Source of the DNA: Lachnospira eligens
GTDB lineage: Bacteria; Bacillota; Clostridia; Lachnospirales; Lachnospiraceae
Length of the DNA: 64,000 nt
Assembly (NCBI RefSeq): GCF_009680455.1
Contig: NZ_WKRD01000001.1
Span: forward strand, 1 to 64,000
Reading direction: 5' to 3'
Part shown: one piece after another, positions 17,750-27,484 of the stretch
Layout of the letters: every line of letters starts with the position of its first letter
How positions within the stretch are numbered: position 1 is the first letter of the stretch
Notes under the pieces: generated by a model
What the model was told of the DNA's origin: nothing
What the model saw: only the letters and a program-made list of their open reading frames with translations
Database searches by the model: none
Translations under genes and position numbers: made by a program

Positions 17750-17782
17750 GCGCGGACGCTGATATTTCAAGCATTCCGCGCC
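17750..17782 (-). terminator. Intergenic hairpin between secA and prfB
   Basis: A GC-rich stem, GGCGCGGA / TCCGCGCC, with a 16-nt loop lies in the 70-nt gap. The minus-strand downstream sequence is TATTATTTT, a poor U-tract, and the prfB ribosome binding site follows. It is probably a partial terminator or processing site. Confidence 0.55.
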
Positions 17783-17800
17783 CTGATGTCTCTTATAAAC

Positions 17801-20368
17801 TTATGCCTTTCTTCCGCAGCAATTCTTATATTTCTTGCCACTTCCGCATGGGCATGGATCATTAGGATATATCTTCTTCTCTGTTCTTCTCGCTGGTCCC
17901 TTAACAGATGGTCCTTCGTCCTTATTAGTACCTGTTACCTTGGCAACCTGTTCTCTTTCAACCTTCTGCTCAACCTGAATATGCATAAGAAGTCTTACGG
18001 TATCCTCTGTAATTCCTGCAGTCATCTCATCAAACATGTCATAACCCATCATCTTATACTGGACAACAGGATCTCTCTGTCCAAGTGCCTGAAGACCGAT
18101 ACCCTGCTTTAACTGATCCATATCATCGATATGATCCATCCACTTTCTGTCAATTACCTTGAGAAGGATTACTCGCTCGATTTCTCTTATCTGCTCAGCC
18201 TCTGGGAAGAGTGCCTCTTTATCCTCATAGAGTTTAACAGCCTTTTCCTTAAGATCATGTATTAATTCATTCTTATTCTTAATATTCTCTCTGTATTCCA
18301 CTCTCTCAATAGGAATAGTTGGAAGAAGAAGCTCATTAATCTCATCATAATCCCATTCGTTAGCATCTTTATCTTCACTTACACAGCGGTTAACTACATT
18401 CTCTACATAATCAGTTATCATCTTCATGATAGAATTACGCATGCTTTCTCCATCAAGAACTCTTCTACGTTCTGCGTACATAATCTCTCTCTGCTCATTC
18501 ATAACCTGATCATATTCAAGAAGATGGCTTCTGATACCAAAGTTATTAGTCTCAATCTTCTTCTGAGCTGTCTCTATAGCCTTGCTTAACATCTTATGCT
18601 CAATCTGTTCATCCTCAGAAACGCCAAGACTGTTGAATATATTCATAAGTCTTTCCTGTGCAAACAGCCTCATAAGATCATCTTCAAGAGAAATGTAGAA
18701 TCTTGATTCACCAGGATCTCCCTGTCGTCCAGAACGTCCACGTAACTGGTTATCAATACGACGGCTTTCATGTCTTTCTGTACCAATAATCTTAAGACCA
18801 CCTGCAGCAACAGCCTCATCATCAAGCTTAATATCAGTTCCTCGACCAGCCATGTTAGTAGCAATAGTAACTGCACCATGACGTCCTGCCTCTGATACTA
18901 TCTGTGCCTCTAACTCATGATACTTCGCATTAAGTACATTATGAGGTATGCCCTTCTTTCTTAACATCTCACTAAGAAGCTCAGACGTCTCAATTGTTAT
19001 TGTACCGACAAGAACAGGCTGTCCTTTTTCATGAGATTCAATAACAGACTGTACAACAGCATTAAATTTGCCTTTCTTAGTCTTAAATACAGCGTCATTA
19101 TAATCAACTCTTATAACAGGCTTGTTAGTTGGCACTTCAACAACGTCCATGTTATAGATTTCACGGAATTCCTTCTCTTCTGTAAGAGCTGTACCTGTCA
19201 TACCAGCCTTCTTCTCAAACTTATTAAAGAAGTTCTGGAATGTAATAGTTGCAAGAGTCTTACTCTCTCTCTTAACCTTAACATGCTCTTTGGCTTCTAT
19301 CGCCTGATGAAGACCATCTGAATAACGACGTCCTGGCATAATACGGCCTGTAAATTCATCTACTATAAGTACCTCATCATCTTTAACAACATAATCCTTA
19401 TCCCTGAACATAAGATTATGAGCGCGAAGTGCAAGTGTAACATTATGCTGAATTTCAAGATTCTCAGGATCTGCATAATTATCTATATGGAAGAACTGCT
19501 CAACCTTGTGAATACCCTGTTCAGTAAGGTTAACTACCTTATCCTTCTCATTAACGATGAAGTCTCCGTCTTCTTCAACTTCCTCGTTCATGATTGCCTG
19601 CATCTTAGTTCTCTCACCCTTATATTCGCCTCGCTGTAATTGCCTTGCAAGTATATCACAGAGTTCATATAATTTAGTAGATTTTCCGCTCTGTCCTGAG
19701 ATAATAAGAGGTGTACGTGCCTCATCAATAAGAACAGAATCGACCTCATCTATAATACAGTACTTAAGATTTCTTAATACAAGTTCACTCTTATATATAG
19801 CCATGTTATCACGAAGATAATCAAAACCAAGTTCGTTGTTCGTTACATATGTAATATCACTTCCATATGCAGCCTGCCTCTCTTCTCTTGTTGAGTCGTG
19901 TAATACAACGCCAACCTTAAGGCCTAAGAATTCATGTATCATACCCATCTGCTCAGCATCTCGCTTAGCAAGGTAATCATTAACAGTAACTACGATTACG
20001 CCCTCTTCAGTAAGTGCATTAAGATATGCTGGAAGTGTACACACAAGTGTCTTACCTTCACCAGTCTTCATCTCGGCAATTCTTCCCTGATGAAGAATAA
20101 TTCCTCCGATAAGCTGAACACGATAATGTTCCATACCAAGAACTCTCCTGCCCGCTTCCCTTACTGTTGCAAATGCTTCCGGCAGAATATCATCAAGAGT
20201 CTCTCCCTTAGCTAATCTGTCCTTAAACTCCTTAGTCTTTCCTTTAAGTTCTTCGTCGCTTAACTTGCTATAAGATTCTCTGTAGCCTTCAATCTTATCA
20301 GCAATTGGATATATTCTTTTCAATTCATGTTCGCTGTGTGTTCCAAATAATTTCTGAGCTAATCCCAT
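17801..20368 (-). CDS. secA: Protein translocase ATPase SecA
   Basis: Motor of the Sec secretion pathway. 855 aa. Walker A is [10 protein letters not shown] (about residues 100-109), [19 protein letters not shown] is about 208-226, and [11 protein letters not shown] is in the second motor domain. The C-terminal zinc-binding SEC-C motif is [17 protein letters not shown] single complete secA copy, followed by prfB. Many secreted and anchored proteins in this window depend on it. Confidence 0.98.
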   Translation of the reverse strand: MGLAQKLFGTHSEHELKRIYPIADKIEGYRESYSKLSDEELKGKTKEFKDRLAKGETLDDILPEAFATVREAGRRVLGMEHYRVQLIGGIILHQGRIAEMKTGEGKTLVCTLPAYLNALTEEGVIVVTVNDYLAKRDAEQMGMIHEFLGLKVGVVLHDSTREERQAAYGSDITYVTNNELGFDYLRDNMAIYKSELVLRNLKYCIIDEVDSVLIDEARTPLIISGQSGKSTKLYELCDILARQLQRGEYKGERTKMQAIMNEEVEEDGDFIVNEKDKVVNLTEQGIHKVEQFFHIDNYADPENLEIQHNVTLALRAHNLMFRDKDYVVKDDEVLIVDEFTGRIMPGRRYSDGLHQAIEAKEHVKVKRESKTLATITFQNFFNKFEKKAGMTGTALTEEKEFREIYNMDVVEVPTNKPVIRVDYNDAVFKTKKGKFNAVVQSVIESHEKGQPVLVGTITIETSELLSEMLRKKGIPHNVLNAKYHELEAQIVSEAGRHGAVTIATNMAGRGTDIKLDDEAVAAGGLKIIGTERHESRRIDNQLRGRSGRQGDPGESRFYISLEDDLMRLFAQERLMNIFNSLGVSEDEQIEHKMLSKAIETAQKKIETNNFGIRSHLLEYDQVMNEQREIMYAERRRVLDGESMRNSIMKMITDYVENVVNRCVSEDKDANEWDYDEINELLLPTIPIERVEYRENIKNKNELIHDLKEKAVKLYEDKEALFPEAEQIREIERVILLKVIDRKWMDHIDDMDQLKQGIGLQALGQRDPVVQYKMMGYDMFDEMTAGITEDTVRLLMHIQVEQKVEREQVAKVTGTNKDEGPSVKGPARRTEKKIYPNDPCPCGSGKKYKNCCGRKA

Positions 20369-20484
20369 TACTTTATATATCTCCTTATAAAAGCCTATTT
20401 ATGTTGTAATTGTACCACTATTTAGATATTCTATCAAGTAAAGTTAAACCATTAAAATTCTATAAATAGATTTCTTATACATAT

Positions 20485-20523
20485 AAAGAAATACCGCCTG
20501 CCAGCACTAACCGGCAGACGGTA
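20485..20523 (-). terminator. Terminator of hpf
   Basis: The arms TACCGTCTGCCGG and CTGGCAGGCGGTA pair with one mismatch or bulge. On the minus strand they are followed by TTTCTTT, about 45 nt past the hpf stop. Confidence 0.8.
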
Positions 20524-20565
20524 CTCTAAAAAAGAGGATAAACCTATATGACGTGAAAAAGCATA

Positions 20566-21093
20566 CTAATCAAGTTCTGGTTCAATCAGACCATATGTGT
20601 TGCCTTTTCTCTTATAAACAACATTAACTTCCTCTGTCTCTGAATTAAAGAATACATAGAAATTATGTCCAAGAAGCTCCATCTGAACGCATGCTTCCTC
20701 AGGATCCATTGGCTTGATTCCGAATCTCTTGGTTCTGATAATCTTAACCTCATCGTCATCATAATCTTTCTCTACAAATTCCTGTGCAAATGCTGCTGCG
20801 TTCTGCTGCTTGTCAACAATCTTATTCTTATACTTCTTTAACTGACGTTCGATAACTTCTTCGACAAGGTCAATTGAAACATACATATCGCTGCTTACCT
20901 GCTCGCTTCTTATGATGTTACCCTTAACCGGAATAGTTACCTCAATCTTCTGTCTTTCTTTTTCTACACTCAAGGTTACATTAACTTCTGTCTCTGGTGC
21001 AAAAAATCTGTCAAGCTTTCCAAGCTTCTCCTCTACTGCTGACTTTAATCCCTCTGTTATATCAATATTTCTTCCTGTAATTATAAATCTCAT
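20566..21093 (-). CDS. hpf: Ribosome hibernation promoting factor, long form
   Basis: Binds the 30S decoding region and drives 100S dimer formation in resting cells. About 175 aa, the long-HPF type. The N-terminal domain is residues 1-100 (FIITGRNIDITEGLKSAVEEKL), followed by a linker and a C-terminal dimerisation domain (about 120-175, AFVFFNS-like block NFYVFFNSETEEVNVVYKR). Start at ATG 21093: AAGGAG is 9 nt upstream. The TTG three codons earlier overlaps that site. Confidence 0.95.
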   Translation of the reverse strand: MRFIITGRNIDITEGLKSAVEEKLGKLDRFFAPETEVNVTLSVEKERQKIEVTIPVKGNIIRSEQVSSDMYVSIDLVEEVIERQLKKYKNKIVDKQQNAAAFAQEFVEKDYDDDEVKIIRTKRFGIKPMDPEEACVQMELLGHNFYVFFNSETEEVNVVYKRKGNTYGLIEPELD

Positions 21094-21287
21094 GATGTCC
21101 AACTCCTTTACGTGTTTTATAATCGTGGGCAGAGGTAAGAATCTGATCGTAATTCCTTTCCAACCTTCTCTTTATAAAATCTATCAGACATTCTTCCTTC
21201 TTAAATCACCACATGTGTCGAAAGAATATATACACATGCAGCTAACACGACCTAAGATACATTTCTGTATACTTATTTTATGTAAGT
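21094..21287 (-). other. Long (~190 nt) 5' leader of hpf
   Basis: Between the promoter and the start codon lies an untranslated leader with a local hairpin CATGTGT / ACACATG (about 21213-21238) and possible long-range TCGTG/CACGA pairing. raiA/hpf genes in Clostridia are sometimes preceded by structured RNAs. I cannot confirm membership of a named RNA family by eye. Confidence 0.4.
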
Positions 21288-21315
21288 ATTATATCATATA
21301 TTTGTAAATTAACAA
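21288..21315 (-). promoter_or_regulatory. Promoter of hpf
   Basis: TTGTTA (21315-21310) and a perfect TATAAT (21293-21288) have a 16-nt spacer on the minus strand. Confidence 0.75.
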
Positions 21316-21436
21316 GTATGTCCTTTAATTATTTTATGCAAATATGTCAAGTGTCATAAGTAAGTTTTCTGATTTTTTGCAAATATTCACAAAACATTTA
21401 TTCTGTTCCAGGTATACTAAATTAATAACAAAATAT

Positions 21437-21464
21437 TGTGGATAATTGTGGATAATGTGGATAA
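21437..21464 (+). promoter_or_regulatory. Three tandem DnaA boxes
   Basis: TGTGGATAA, the complement of the consensus DnaA box TTATCCACA, occurs at 21437-21445, 21447-21455 and 21456-21464. A near match, TGTGGAAAA, lies at 21509-21517. The flanks (21316-21701) are very AT-rich and hold no gene. No dnaA, dnaN or rpmH is nearby. Confidence 0.8.
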
Positions 21465-21701
21465 CTTGGTTGATAAGTCTCATTTTAGATAAAATCGGTC
21501 TTTAAAAATGTGGAAAACTTTTCAAAGCATTTTAAAATCTTGTCAAGCAATTATTGAAATAAATACAATCTGAATTTCTTTTTGGTAAGTATGCACAAGG
21601 AAGTTTTTGTCAATATTTGTTTTTAATTTTTTTATAGAAATATCCAGTATTTTCCTGTATTATAATAACGATATTATTGAAATTAAGCGAGGCATATTAT
21701 C

Positions 21702-22430
21702 ATGAAAAAAACTATAGTTATAACTGGTGCTTCCCGTGGAATCGGAAAAGCAATTGCAATAGAACTTGCCGGAAAAGACACTAATATTGTTATCAACTGT
21801 GTGAATAATGTGGATAAACTAAATGGAGTCAAATCCATTATTGAGGAAAAAGGCAGTGTCTGTGAAACATTTATAGGCGATATGGGAAATTACAGTGATG
21901 TACAGAAAATGTTTGACATGTGCCTTCAGCGTTTCGGTCAGGTTGATGTGCTTATCAACAATGCCGGAATATCTGTTGTCGGACTTTTCCAGGATATGGG
22001 CGAAAATGAGTGGCACAGGATATGTAACACTAACATAGATTCTGTGTTTAACTGTTGCCATTTTGCTGTTAAAGACATGATGAAGCGACACTGTGGCAAA
22101 ATTATTAATATATCTTCTGTGTGGGGACTGTACGGTGCAAGCTGTGAGGTTGCATATTCAGCAACAAAGGGGGCAGTCAATTCATTTACAAAAGCACTTG
22201 CAAAGGAACTTGCTCCAAGTGGTATTCAGGTCAACGCTGTTGCCTGCGGAGCTATTGACACAGAGATGAACGGTCATCTCTCAGATGATGACAAGGCTTC
22301 CCTTGCCGAAGAAATTCCTGCAGGCCGGTTTGGAGACCCGCAGGAAGTCGCTAAACTTGTTAAATCTCTTTCCGGAATGAACAGTTATCTTACCGGTCAG
22401 ATAATAACTCTTGATGGCGGCTGGATTTAA
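21702..22430 (+). CDS. SDR family reductase, FabG-like (3-oxoacyl-ACP reductase type)
   Basis: 242-aa classical short-chain dehydrogenase. The nucleotide motif TGASRGIG is at residues 7-14, followed by NNAG (about 87), the catalytic Ser in INISSV, YSATK (about 152-156) and a C-terminal LTGQIITLDGGW typical of FabG. It is a lone gene, not in a fab cluster, so the substrate could be an acyl-ACP or another ketone. It ends directly against the convergent CDF gene with no spacer. Confidence 0.88.
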   Translation: MKKTIVITGASRGIGKAIAIELAGKDTNIVINCVNNVDKLNGVKSIIEEKGSVCETFIGDMGNYSDVQKMFDMCLQRFGQVDVLINNAGISVVGLFQDMGENEWHRICNTNIDSVFNCCHFAVKDMMKRHCGKIINISSVWGLYGASCEVAYSATKGAVNSFTKALAKELAPSGIQVNAVACGAIDTEMNGHLSDDDKASLAEEIPAGRFGDPQEVAKLVKSLSGMNSYLTGQIITLDGGWI

Positions 22431-23600
22431 TCAGCCTGTATAACTTTTATCAATATTAATCACGGCGCGGCATTCACTCTGCTTCTCCGTGATTTTTTTC
22501 TGAATCTGTTTCTTTATCTCATCATCTGAAAGATGATAATTATAAGGAACAAGCACATCAAATATAAGATTTGTTATATATGGACCTTTAACAGTCCTGA
22601 AATCATGTATATCCAGTTCCTCACCTACTGACTTTACAACCTCAGTAGTCATCTTTCGCAAATGATTTATCACCTCATCATCTGTAACTACCGGATCCAT
22701 ATGTATGCTTATAAAGCATTTCATGTGCTTTTCAACTCTTCTTTCAGCCATATCTATATAATCATGTGCTTCCATCATATCCATATTAGCCGGAACCTCT
22801 GCGTGAAGCGATGCATATACTCTGCCCGGACCGTAATTATGCACAATCAGGTCGTGAACCCCAATTATGTGCTTATCCTGAAGAACAATATTCTCAAGTT
22901 CCTGTACATATTCTTTAGTTGGTGGCTGCCCAAGAAGTGGCTGCAATGTATCTTTTGCCGCACCAAAACCAGCTAATATTACAAATACTGCAACAACAAC
23001 TCCTGCTATTCCATCTATATTAATATCAGAAAACAGTGTAAGAAGCACTCCTATAAGGACTACTGACGTTGCAACGCAGTCTGATAAGCTGTCTGTTGCT
23101 GTAGCCTTCATTGCAGCAGAATCCACCTTATTGCCAAGATATTTGTTGAATTTAGCCATCCACATTTTCATAAGAATTGATAATACAAGTATTATAAGAG
23201 ATGACACAGATACCTCAAGCGGCGTAGGATGAAGTATTTTCCTGAATGATGTTGTCAGCAGTTCAAAGCCCATAATTATAATTGCTCCTGATACTATGAA
23301 GCCTGATATATATTCGATTCTTCCATGACCATACGGATGTTCATAATCAGCCGGCTTTCCTGCAAGCTTAAAACCTATAAGTGTAACAATTGAAGATCCT
23401 GCATCCGATAGGTTATTGACCGCATCCGCCATAATTGAAACTGATGCCGTAAGCACTCCTGCAATTATCTTTGCTAAAAACAGTATAAGATTACAGATTA
23501 TCCCCACAATCCCGGCAAACACACCATATCTTGTACGGACTTCAGGGTTCTTCGTCTTATCATAATCTTTTATGAACCTCTTAAGTAATAAATCTATCAT
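22431..23600 (-). CDS. Cation diffusion facilitator family metal exporter
   Basis: 389-aa CDF transporter that exchanges cytosolic divalent metal (Zn, Fe, Mn or Co) for protons. Six membrane helices occupy about residues 20-215. The metal-site motifs SIMADAVNNLSDAGSS (helix II) and HPYGHGRIEY are visible, and helix V has the second Asp pair. The C-terminal cytoplasmic domain (about 220-389) is longer than usual. Start at ATG 23600, where AAGGAG sits 6 nt upstream; nine upstream codons have no signal. Metal specificity is not readable. Confidence 0.92.
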   Translation of the reverse strand: MIDLLLKRFIKDYDKTKNPEVRTRYGVFAGIVGIICNLILFLAKIIAGVLTASVSIMADAVNNLSDAGSSIVTLIGFKLAGKPADYEHPYGHGRIEYISGFIVSGAIIIMGFELLTTSFRKILHPTPLEVSVSSLIILVLSILMKMWMAKFNKYLGNKVDSAAMKATATDSLSDCVATSVVLIGVLLTLFSDINIDGIAGVVVAVFVILAGFGAAKDTLQPLLGQPPTKEYVQELENIVLQDKHIIGVHDLIVHNYGPGRVYASLHAEVPANMDMMEAHDYIDMAERRVEKHMKCFISIHMDPVVTDDEVINHLRKMTTEVVKSVGEELDIHDFRTVKGPYITNLIFDVLVPYNYHLSDDEIKKQIQKKITEKQSECRAVINIDKSYTG

Positions 23601-23682
23601 TTCCTTCTCCTTCATGCCCTCTGGCATATTTGCATTAAGTATATACCATATTGGATTTAATTTAAAGATTCTTATTTTTTGA

Positions 23683-23712
23683 TTTACAGTATATACACAA
23701 AAGGACTATAAT
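23683..23712 (+). promoter_or_regulatory. Promoter of the serine hydrolase gene
   Basis: TTTACA (23683-23688) and TATAAT (23707-23712) are separated by 18 nt, 48 nt before the start codon. GGAGG precedes the ATG. Confidence 0.7.
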
Positions 23713-23760
23713 GGAAACAATTATTGTGTTTAATCATTACAACTATCTTGGAGGACAACA

Positions 23761-25203
23761 ATGTTAGACTTTGAAAAGGTAATACCAGAAGATGTAGGAA
23801 TATCTTCCACAGGACTTATCAGCTTTGCCAGAAAGCTTGAATATAACAACATTCCTATGCACAGCATAATTGTCATGCGACACGGTAAGATATGTATGGA
23901 AAGCTACTATGCACCATACACGAGAGACACTCTCCACAGAATGTTTTCTGTCACCAAATCTTTCGTTTCACTTGCCATCGGACTGCTTGCAGATGAAGGG
24001 AGAATCTCACTTGATGACCATATTGCAGATTATTTTCCTGAAAAGCAGCCAGAAACAGGCGTGCACCCATATATGCAGATGCTCACAATAAGGCAGATGC
24101 TCACAATGAGAACGTGTCACGATAAAAATGCGTACAAAATCGGAGACTCTCCTGACTGGGTAGGTTCTTTCTTTACTGTTACACCCGACCACGTTCCAGG
24201 GACTAATTTCTCTTATGATACAGCTTCAACACATACATTGGGTGCGCTTGTTGAAAAGCTCACTGGTATGGAACTGCTTGATTATCTGAGAACGAAATTC
24301 TTAGATGAATTGGGTTTTTCTAAAGAAGCATTTATATTAAAATCTCCTGATGGCAAAGTAAGTATGGGCGGTTCAGGAATGTGTGCAACACCACAGGATA
24401 TTCTTAAGGTTATGTATATTGTATCTCAGAATGGTAAACTTGATGGAAAGCAATTGCTGCCGTCCGGATATCTTAAGGAGGCAACTGTTAAACAGAGTGA
24501 TCCTTATGGAAAATCAGGCACATGGGAAGAAATGCAGGGCTATGGCTACCAGTTCTGGATGACAACTCACAATGGTTATGCATTTTTTGGCATGGGTGGA
24601 CAGCTTGCCATATATTATCCAGATAAAGATGTTATTCTTATTACCACTGCTGATACACAGGGCCGTCAGGGCGGAGTTCAGCTGATATATGATGCATTTT
24701 ACGAGGAAGTATACAGCCATATTGATGCATGTACTTATAATGGTGATAATAGTGATTATGAAGAATTCCAGAAGTTCGAGAATTCACGCCAGCTTCTTGT
24801 GCAGCCGGGCGAATATAGTTCAGACCTTGTAAGCAAAATCAACGGACAGAGCTATGAATTTGACGATAATCCATGTGGTGTAACAGACATAAAGCTTACA
24901 TTTAACGGAGATGAAGGAACATTTTTCTATACTAATGCAACAGGAAATCACGAGCTGCATTTCGGACTCGGAAAGAATGTTTTCCAGAACTTCCCTGATT
25001 ATAATTTCAAATGTGGTGCAAGCGCAGCTTTCAGAGCAGACAATAATCTTCTTATCAAAGTGCAGATTATTGACAGCGCCGTCGGCAATATGTATATCTC
25101 ATTAAGCTATATTGACGATTATGTTACTGTTATGATGAGAAAGATTGAAGAGAGTTATTTTACTGAATACGATGGTGTGTTCAGTGGCAAATTAAGCATT
25201 TAG
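23761..25203 (+). CDS. Beta-lactamase-fold serine hydrolase
   Basis: 480-aa protein of the class C beta-lactamase / PBP4-star superfamily. The nucleophile motif SVTK is at about residues 63-66, a SYDTAS segment takes the YxN position (about 152) and GMGGQ takes the K/HxG position (about 280). There is no signal peptide, so it is probably cytoplasmic and an esterase or peptidase rather than a beta-lactamase. The C-terminal about 130 residues form a separate beta-rich domain. It is monocistronic with its own promoter and terminator. Confidence 0.88.
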   Translation: MLDFEKVIPEDVGISSTGLISFARKLEYNNIPMHSIIVMRHGKICMESYYAPYTRDTLHRMFSVTKSFVSLAIGLLADEGRISLDDHIADYFPEKQPETGVHPYMQMLTIRQMLTMRTCHDKNAYKIGDSPDWVGSFFTVTPDHVPGTNFSYDTASTHTLGALVEKLTGMELLDYLRTKFLDELGFSKEAFILKSPDGKVSMGGSGMCATPQDILKVMYIVSQNGKLDGKQLLPSGYLKEATVKQSDPYGKSGTWEEMQGYGYQFWMTTHNGYAFFGMGGQLAIYYPDKDVILITTADTQGRQGGVQLIYDAFYEEVYSHIDACTYNGDNSDYEEFQKFENSRQLLVQPGEYSSDLVSKINGQSYEFDDNPCGVTDIKLTFNGDEGTFFYTNATGNHELHFGLGKNVFQNFPDYNFKCGASAAFRADNNLLIKVQIIDSAVGNMYISLSYIDDYVTVMMRKIEESYFTEYDGVFSGKLSI

Positions 25204-25207
25204 ATAT

Positions 25208-25248
25208 CAAAGGGCGATCACACTTACCTGTATGACCGCCCTTTTCCT
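25208..25248 (+). terminator. Terminator between convergent genes
   Basis: The arms AAAGGGCG(A)TCA and TGA(C)CGCCCTTT are followed by TTTTCCTTT on the plus strand. It probably serves the hydrolase gene and, less well, the convergent ABC operon. Confidence 0.8.
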
Positions 25249-25881
25249 TTACTTTTCTATGATTCTTCCTTCACTAATCTCAATTATCTCGTCAGAGAGC
25301 ATCTCAAGTTCTTCCTTATCGTGGCATGCAATTATGATAAGTGCGCCTCTCTTCTTCTGTTCCTCAAGTATCTCATGCACCTGCTTTGCTCCTGCTTCAT
25401 CAAGTGCGTTGATAGGCTCATCAAGTATGATAAGGTCAGGATTCTCCATGTATGCTGCAGCAATTCCAAGCTTCTGCTTCATACCAAGAGAATACTTCCT
25501 GTAAGTTCTCTTATCATCAGGGTCAAGCCCCACCTGACGTATTACCTCTCTTATATGTTCATCATCAACTCTGTTCTGGATTGATGCAAGCACCTTAAGA
25601 TTCTTAAAGCCCGTATAATTACCGATAAATGCGGGATTCTCAATTAACACTCCGACACTGTCCGGAAATGTCATATCCTTTCCAAGAATCTTGCCATCTA
25701 TCTCAACAGTTCCCTCTGTTGCTGATATAAGACCGCATATAACCCTCATAAGCATTGTCTTTCCTGAGCCATTCTTTCCCTTTAAGCCATACACTTTACC
25801 GCTTGTAAGTTCCAGATTAACATTATCAAGAACCTTTGCCTTCTTTATAACCTTTGAAACATTTGTAAGCTTTATTACCAT
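25249..25881 (-). CDS. ABC transporter ATP-binding protein
   Basis: 210-aa ATPase and last gene of a six-gene export operon. Walker A is GKNGSGKT (about residues 34-41), the signature is YSLGMKQ (about 129), Walker B is LIILDEP (about 149) and the H-loop is ACHD. A short single-domain ABC-2 type exporter ATPase, similar to those of peptide or lantibiotic-immunity pumps. Start at ATG 25881, where GGAGGG lies 7 nt upstream, 3 nt after the stop of the preceding permease. Confidence 0.93.
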   Translation of the reverse strand: MVIKLTNVSKVIKKAKVLDNVNLELTSGKVYGLKGKNGSGKTMLMRVICGLISATEGTVEIDGKILGKDMTFPDSVGVLIENPAFIGNYTGFKNLKVLASIQNRVDDEHIREVIRQVGLDPDDKRTYRKYSLGMKQKLGIAAAYMENPDLIILDEPINALDEAGAKQVHEILEEQKKRGALIIIACHDKEELEMLSDEIIEISEGRIIEK

Positions 25882-25883
25882 AA

Positions 25884-26732
25884 TTACACCCTCCAATCAC
25901 TTTTCTTTAATATATCCATTTGCCTAAACGAAATATATCCTGCAATTACAGAAACGACTATCAGCACAATATCTGCAATAACCGTCAGCGTAAGGCTCCC
26001 GCCTTCAGGTGTATACATAATATTTCTTAACGCCATGAAGCCGTTACCTATAAACAGGAATGACCTGAAAAATACTCCCATAATCAGTATAACTACGACA
26101 GCAATGTACCCGATAATCGGTCCCATAATCTGTGAAACGCATATCTGCACAAGGCATATTGCAATTGTTGTGAGAAGCCCCACAATAATCATATACACTG
26201 TAAGTCTTGTAAGATTCGGATTATTCTTTATCAGTGTTTTGTCGTAACCGTCTATACTGATACACACCTGTTTATTGACCTGCAGGCTCAGTCTTCCGCC
26301 TGCCAGCGAAACACCGGCTATCTCAAGTATTAAGATTCCATAACAGATACATGCAGTAAACACTGCCCATATACATTTGGATAACCACCATACCAGCTTC
26401 TTACCTGCTCTCATAAGCACCATTCCGCCATAACCATTAATATCCTTGAATGGATAGTTACCTATTGCAAAGCCAATAAGAATATTAGGAAGTATGTATG
26501 CTGTCGGAATATTAATATCTGTCTGTACATCCACAATCCAGCGCATCCCGCGAAATATATATAATATGATATCCGATGATGTGTACTGTCCCATAAAATG
26601 TTTTGTCTTACAGCGCACAAGAAAGTCTGTTATAAGAACAGCATATACCACTGCAATCAGAAGAAATTTCTTCCACTGATGCACTATTCCATTAATGAAA
26701 TCATATTTTATCTGAAAAATCACATTTTTCAT
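25884..26732 (-). CDS. ABC-2 type permease-like membrane protein (operon gene 5)
   Basis: 282 aa with about six hydrophobic helices, including blocks near residues 20-40, 75-95, 115-145, 190-215, 220-240 and 255-275. There is no conserved motif, as is usual for small ABC-2 permeases. Start at ATG 26732, where an AAAGGA site lies 9 nt upstream; it overlaps the preceding gene by 4 nt. A membrane partner of the ATPase at 25249 is likely. Confidence 0.8.
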   Translation of the reverse strand: MKNVIFQIKYDFINGIVHQWKKFLLIAVVYAVLITDFLVRCKTKHFMGQYTSSDIILYIFRGMRWIVDVQTDINIPTAYILPNILIGFAIGNYPFKDINGYGGMVLMRAGKKLVWWLSKCIWAVFTACICYGILILEIAGVSLAGGRLSLQVNKQVCISIDGYDKTLIKNNPNLTRLTVYMIIVGLLTTIAICLVQICVSQIMGPIIGYIAVVVILIMGVFFRSFLFIGNGFMALRNIMYTPEGGSLTLTVIADIVLIVVSVIAGYISFRQMDILKKSDWRV

Positions 26733-27484
26733 CTGAAAAAGTCCTTTCTTCTGATAATAACAGTTGTTACCAGTGACACAGCCAGACACAGTATCAGCGG
26801 ATACAATATATTCCGCCATATCTGCACACCGTTCATATAGATATTGCCTCTTAACTTGTAATAATATGTAAGAAATCCCATATACGCCATGTTCTCAAAG
26901 CTGCTCACAGCCAGGGCAGCAAGGAAACCTGCCCACTGGTTATTAGTAAGCCACCACATAATCATCATAAGCGTGCCTGATACATACAGTATTGCAAATG
27001 CTTCTATAACAAATGCAATTATAAAAAGCCACAGTGATGGGCGGTTCTGTACTATATCTCCTGTTGCCATGAATGCCTTGCTGAATTTTTCATCCCAGTT
27101 ATATACTTTTCCTGTCATCAGATACCCGGCTGTTAAAGTTACCACCGTAATATACGCAGAGAAAAATCCTGCTGCCACAACCATATTAATCTGTGAATTA
27201 ATCCACACATTTCTTACATTCTTTCTTCTTATAACTATTGCACTGTTCAAATCATATTTCTGAATATAAAGAACATAAAACAATACAAATGGAACAACAT
27301 ATCTCCACATTGTACTTACATTCACACTGATAAGTGCATCATACAGGCACGGATTTCCATTAATAACGGACTGACTCACAAGTTTTAGAATTATATCCAT
27401 CGGTACAAGCGCTGTTACTAACACAAACACAGCCGCCGTAAGTGCAGCCTCGCTTACATTAAATAATAATTTTAATTTCTTCAT
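26729..27484 (-). CDS. Six-helix membrane protein (operon gene 4)
   Basis: 251 aa with about six predicted membrane segments. The family is not recognised. It is coupled by 4-nt overlaps to both neighbours (26732 and 27481), so it is clearly part of the same transporter operon and could be a second permease half. The C-terminus is short and basic (RRKDFFR). Confidence 0.75.
   Translation of the reverse strand: MKKLKLLFNVSEAALTAAVFVLVTALVPMDIILKLVSQSVINGNPCLYDALISVNVSTMWRYVVPFVLFYVLYIQKYDLNSAIVIRRKNVRNVWINSQINMVVAAGFFSAYITVVTLTAGYLMTGKVYNWDEKFSKAFMATGDIVQNRPSLWLFIIAFVIEAFAILYVSGTLMMIMWWLTNNQWAGFLAALAVSSFENMAYMGFLTYYYKLRGNIYMNGVQIWRNILYPLILCLAVSLVTTVIIRRKDFFR

Noticed and set aside
21316-21701. 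Replication origin
   Set aside because: Tandem DnaA boxes and AT-rich DNA fit, but dnaA, dnaN and rpmH are absent and genes on both sides stay mostly on the minus strand, so the expected leading-strand switch is missing.
22431-22433. Gene fusion or frameshift between SDR and CDF genes
   Set aside because: Stop codons of the two convergent genes simply abut (22430/22431); both proteins are complete.
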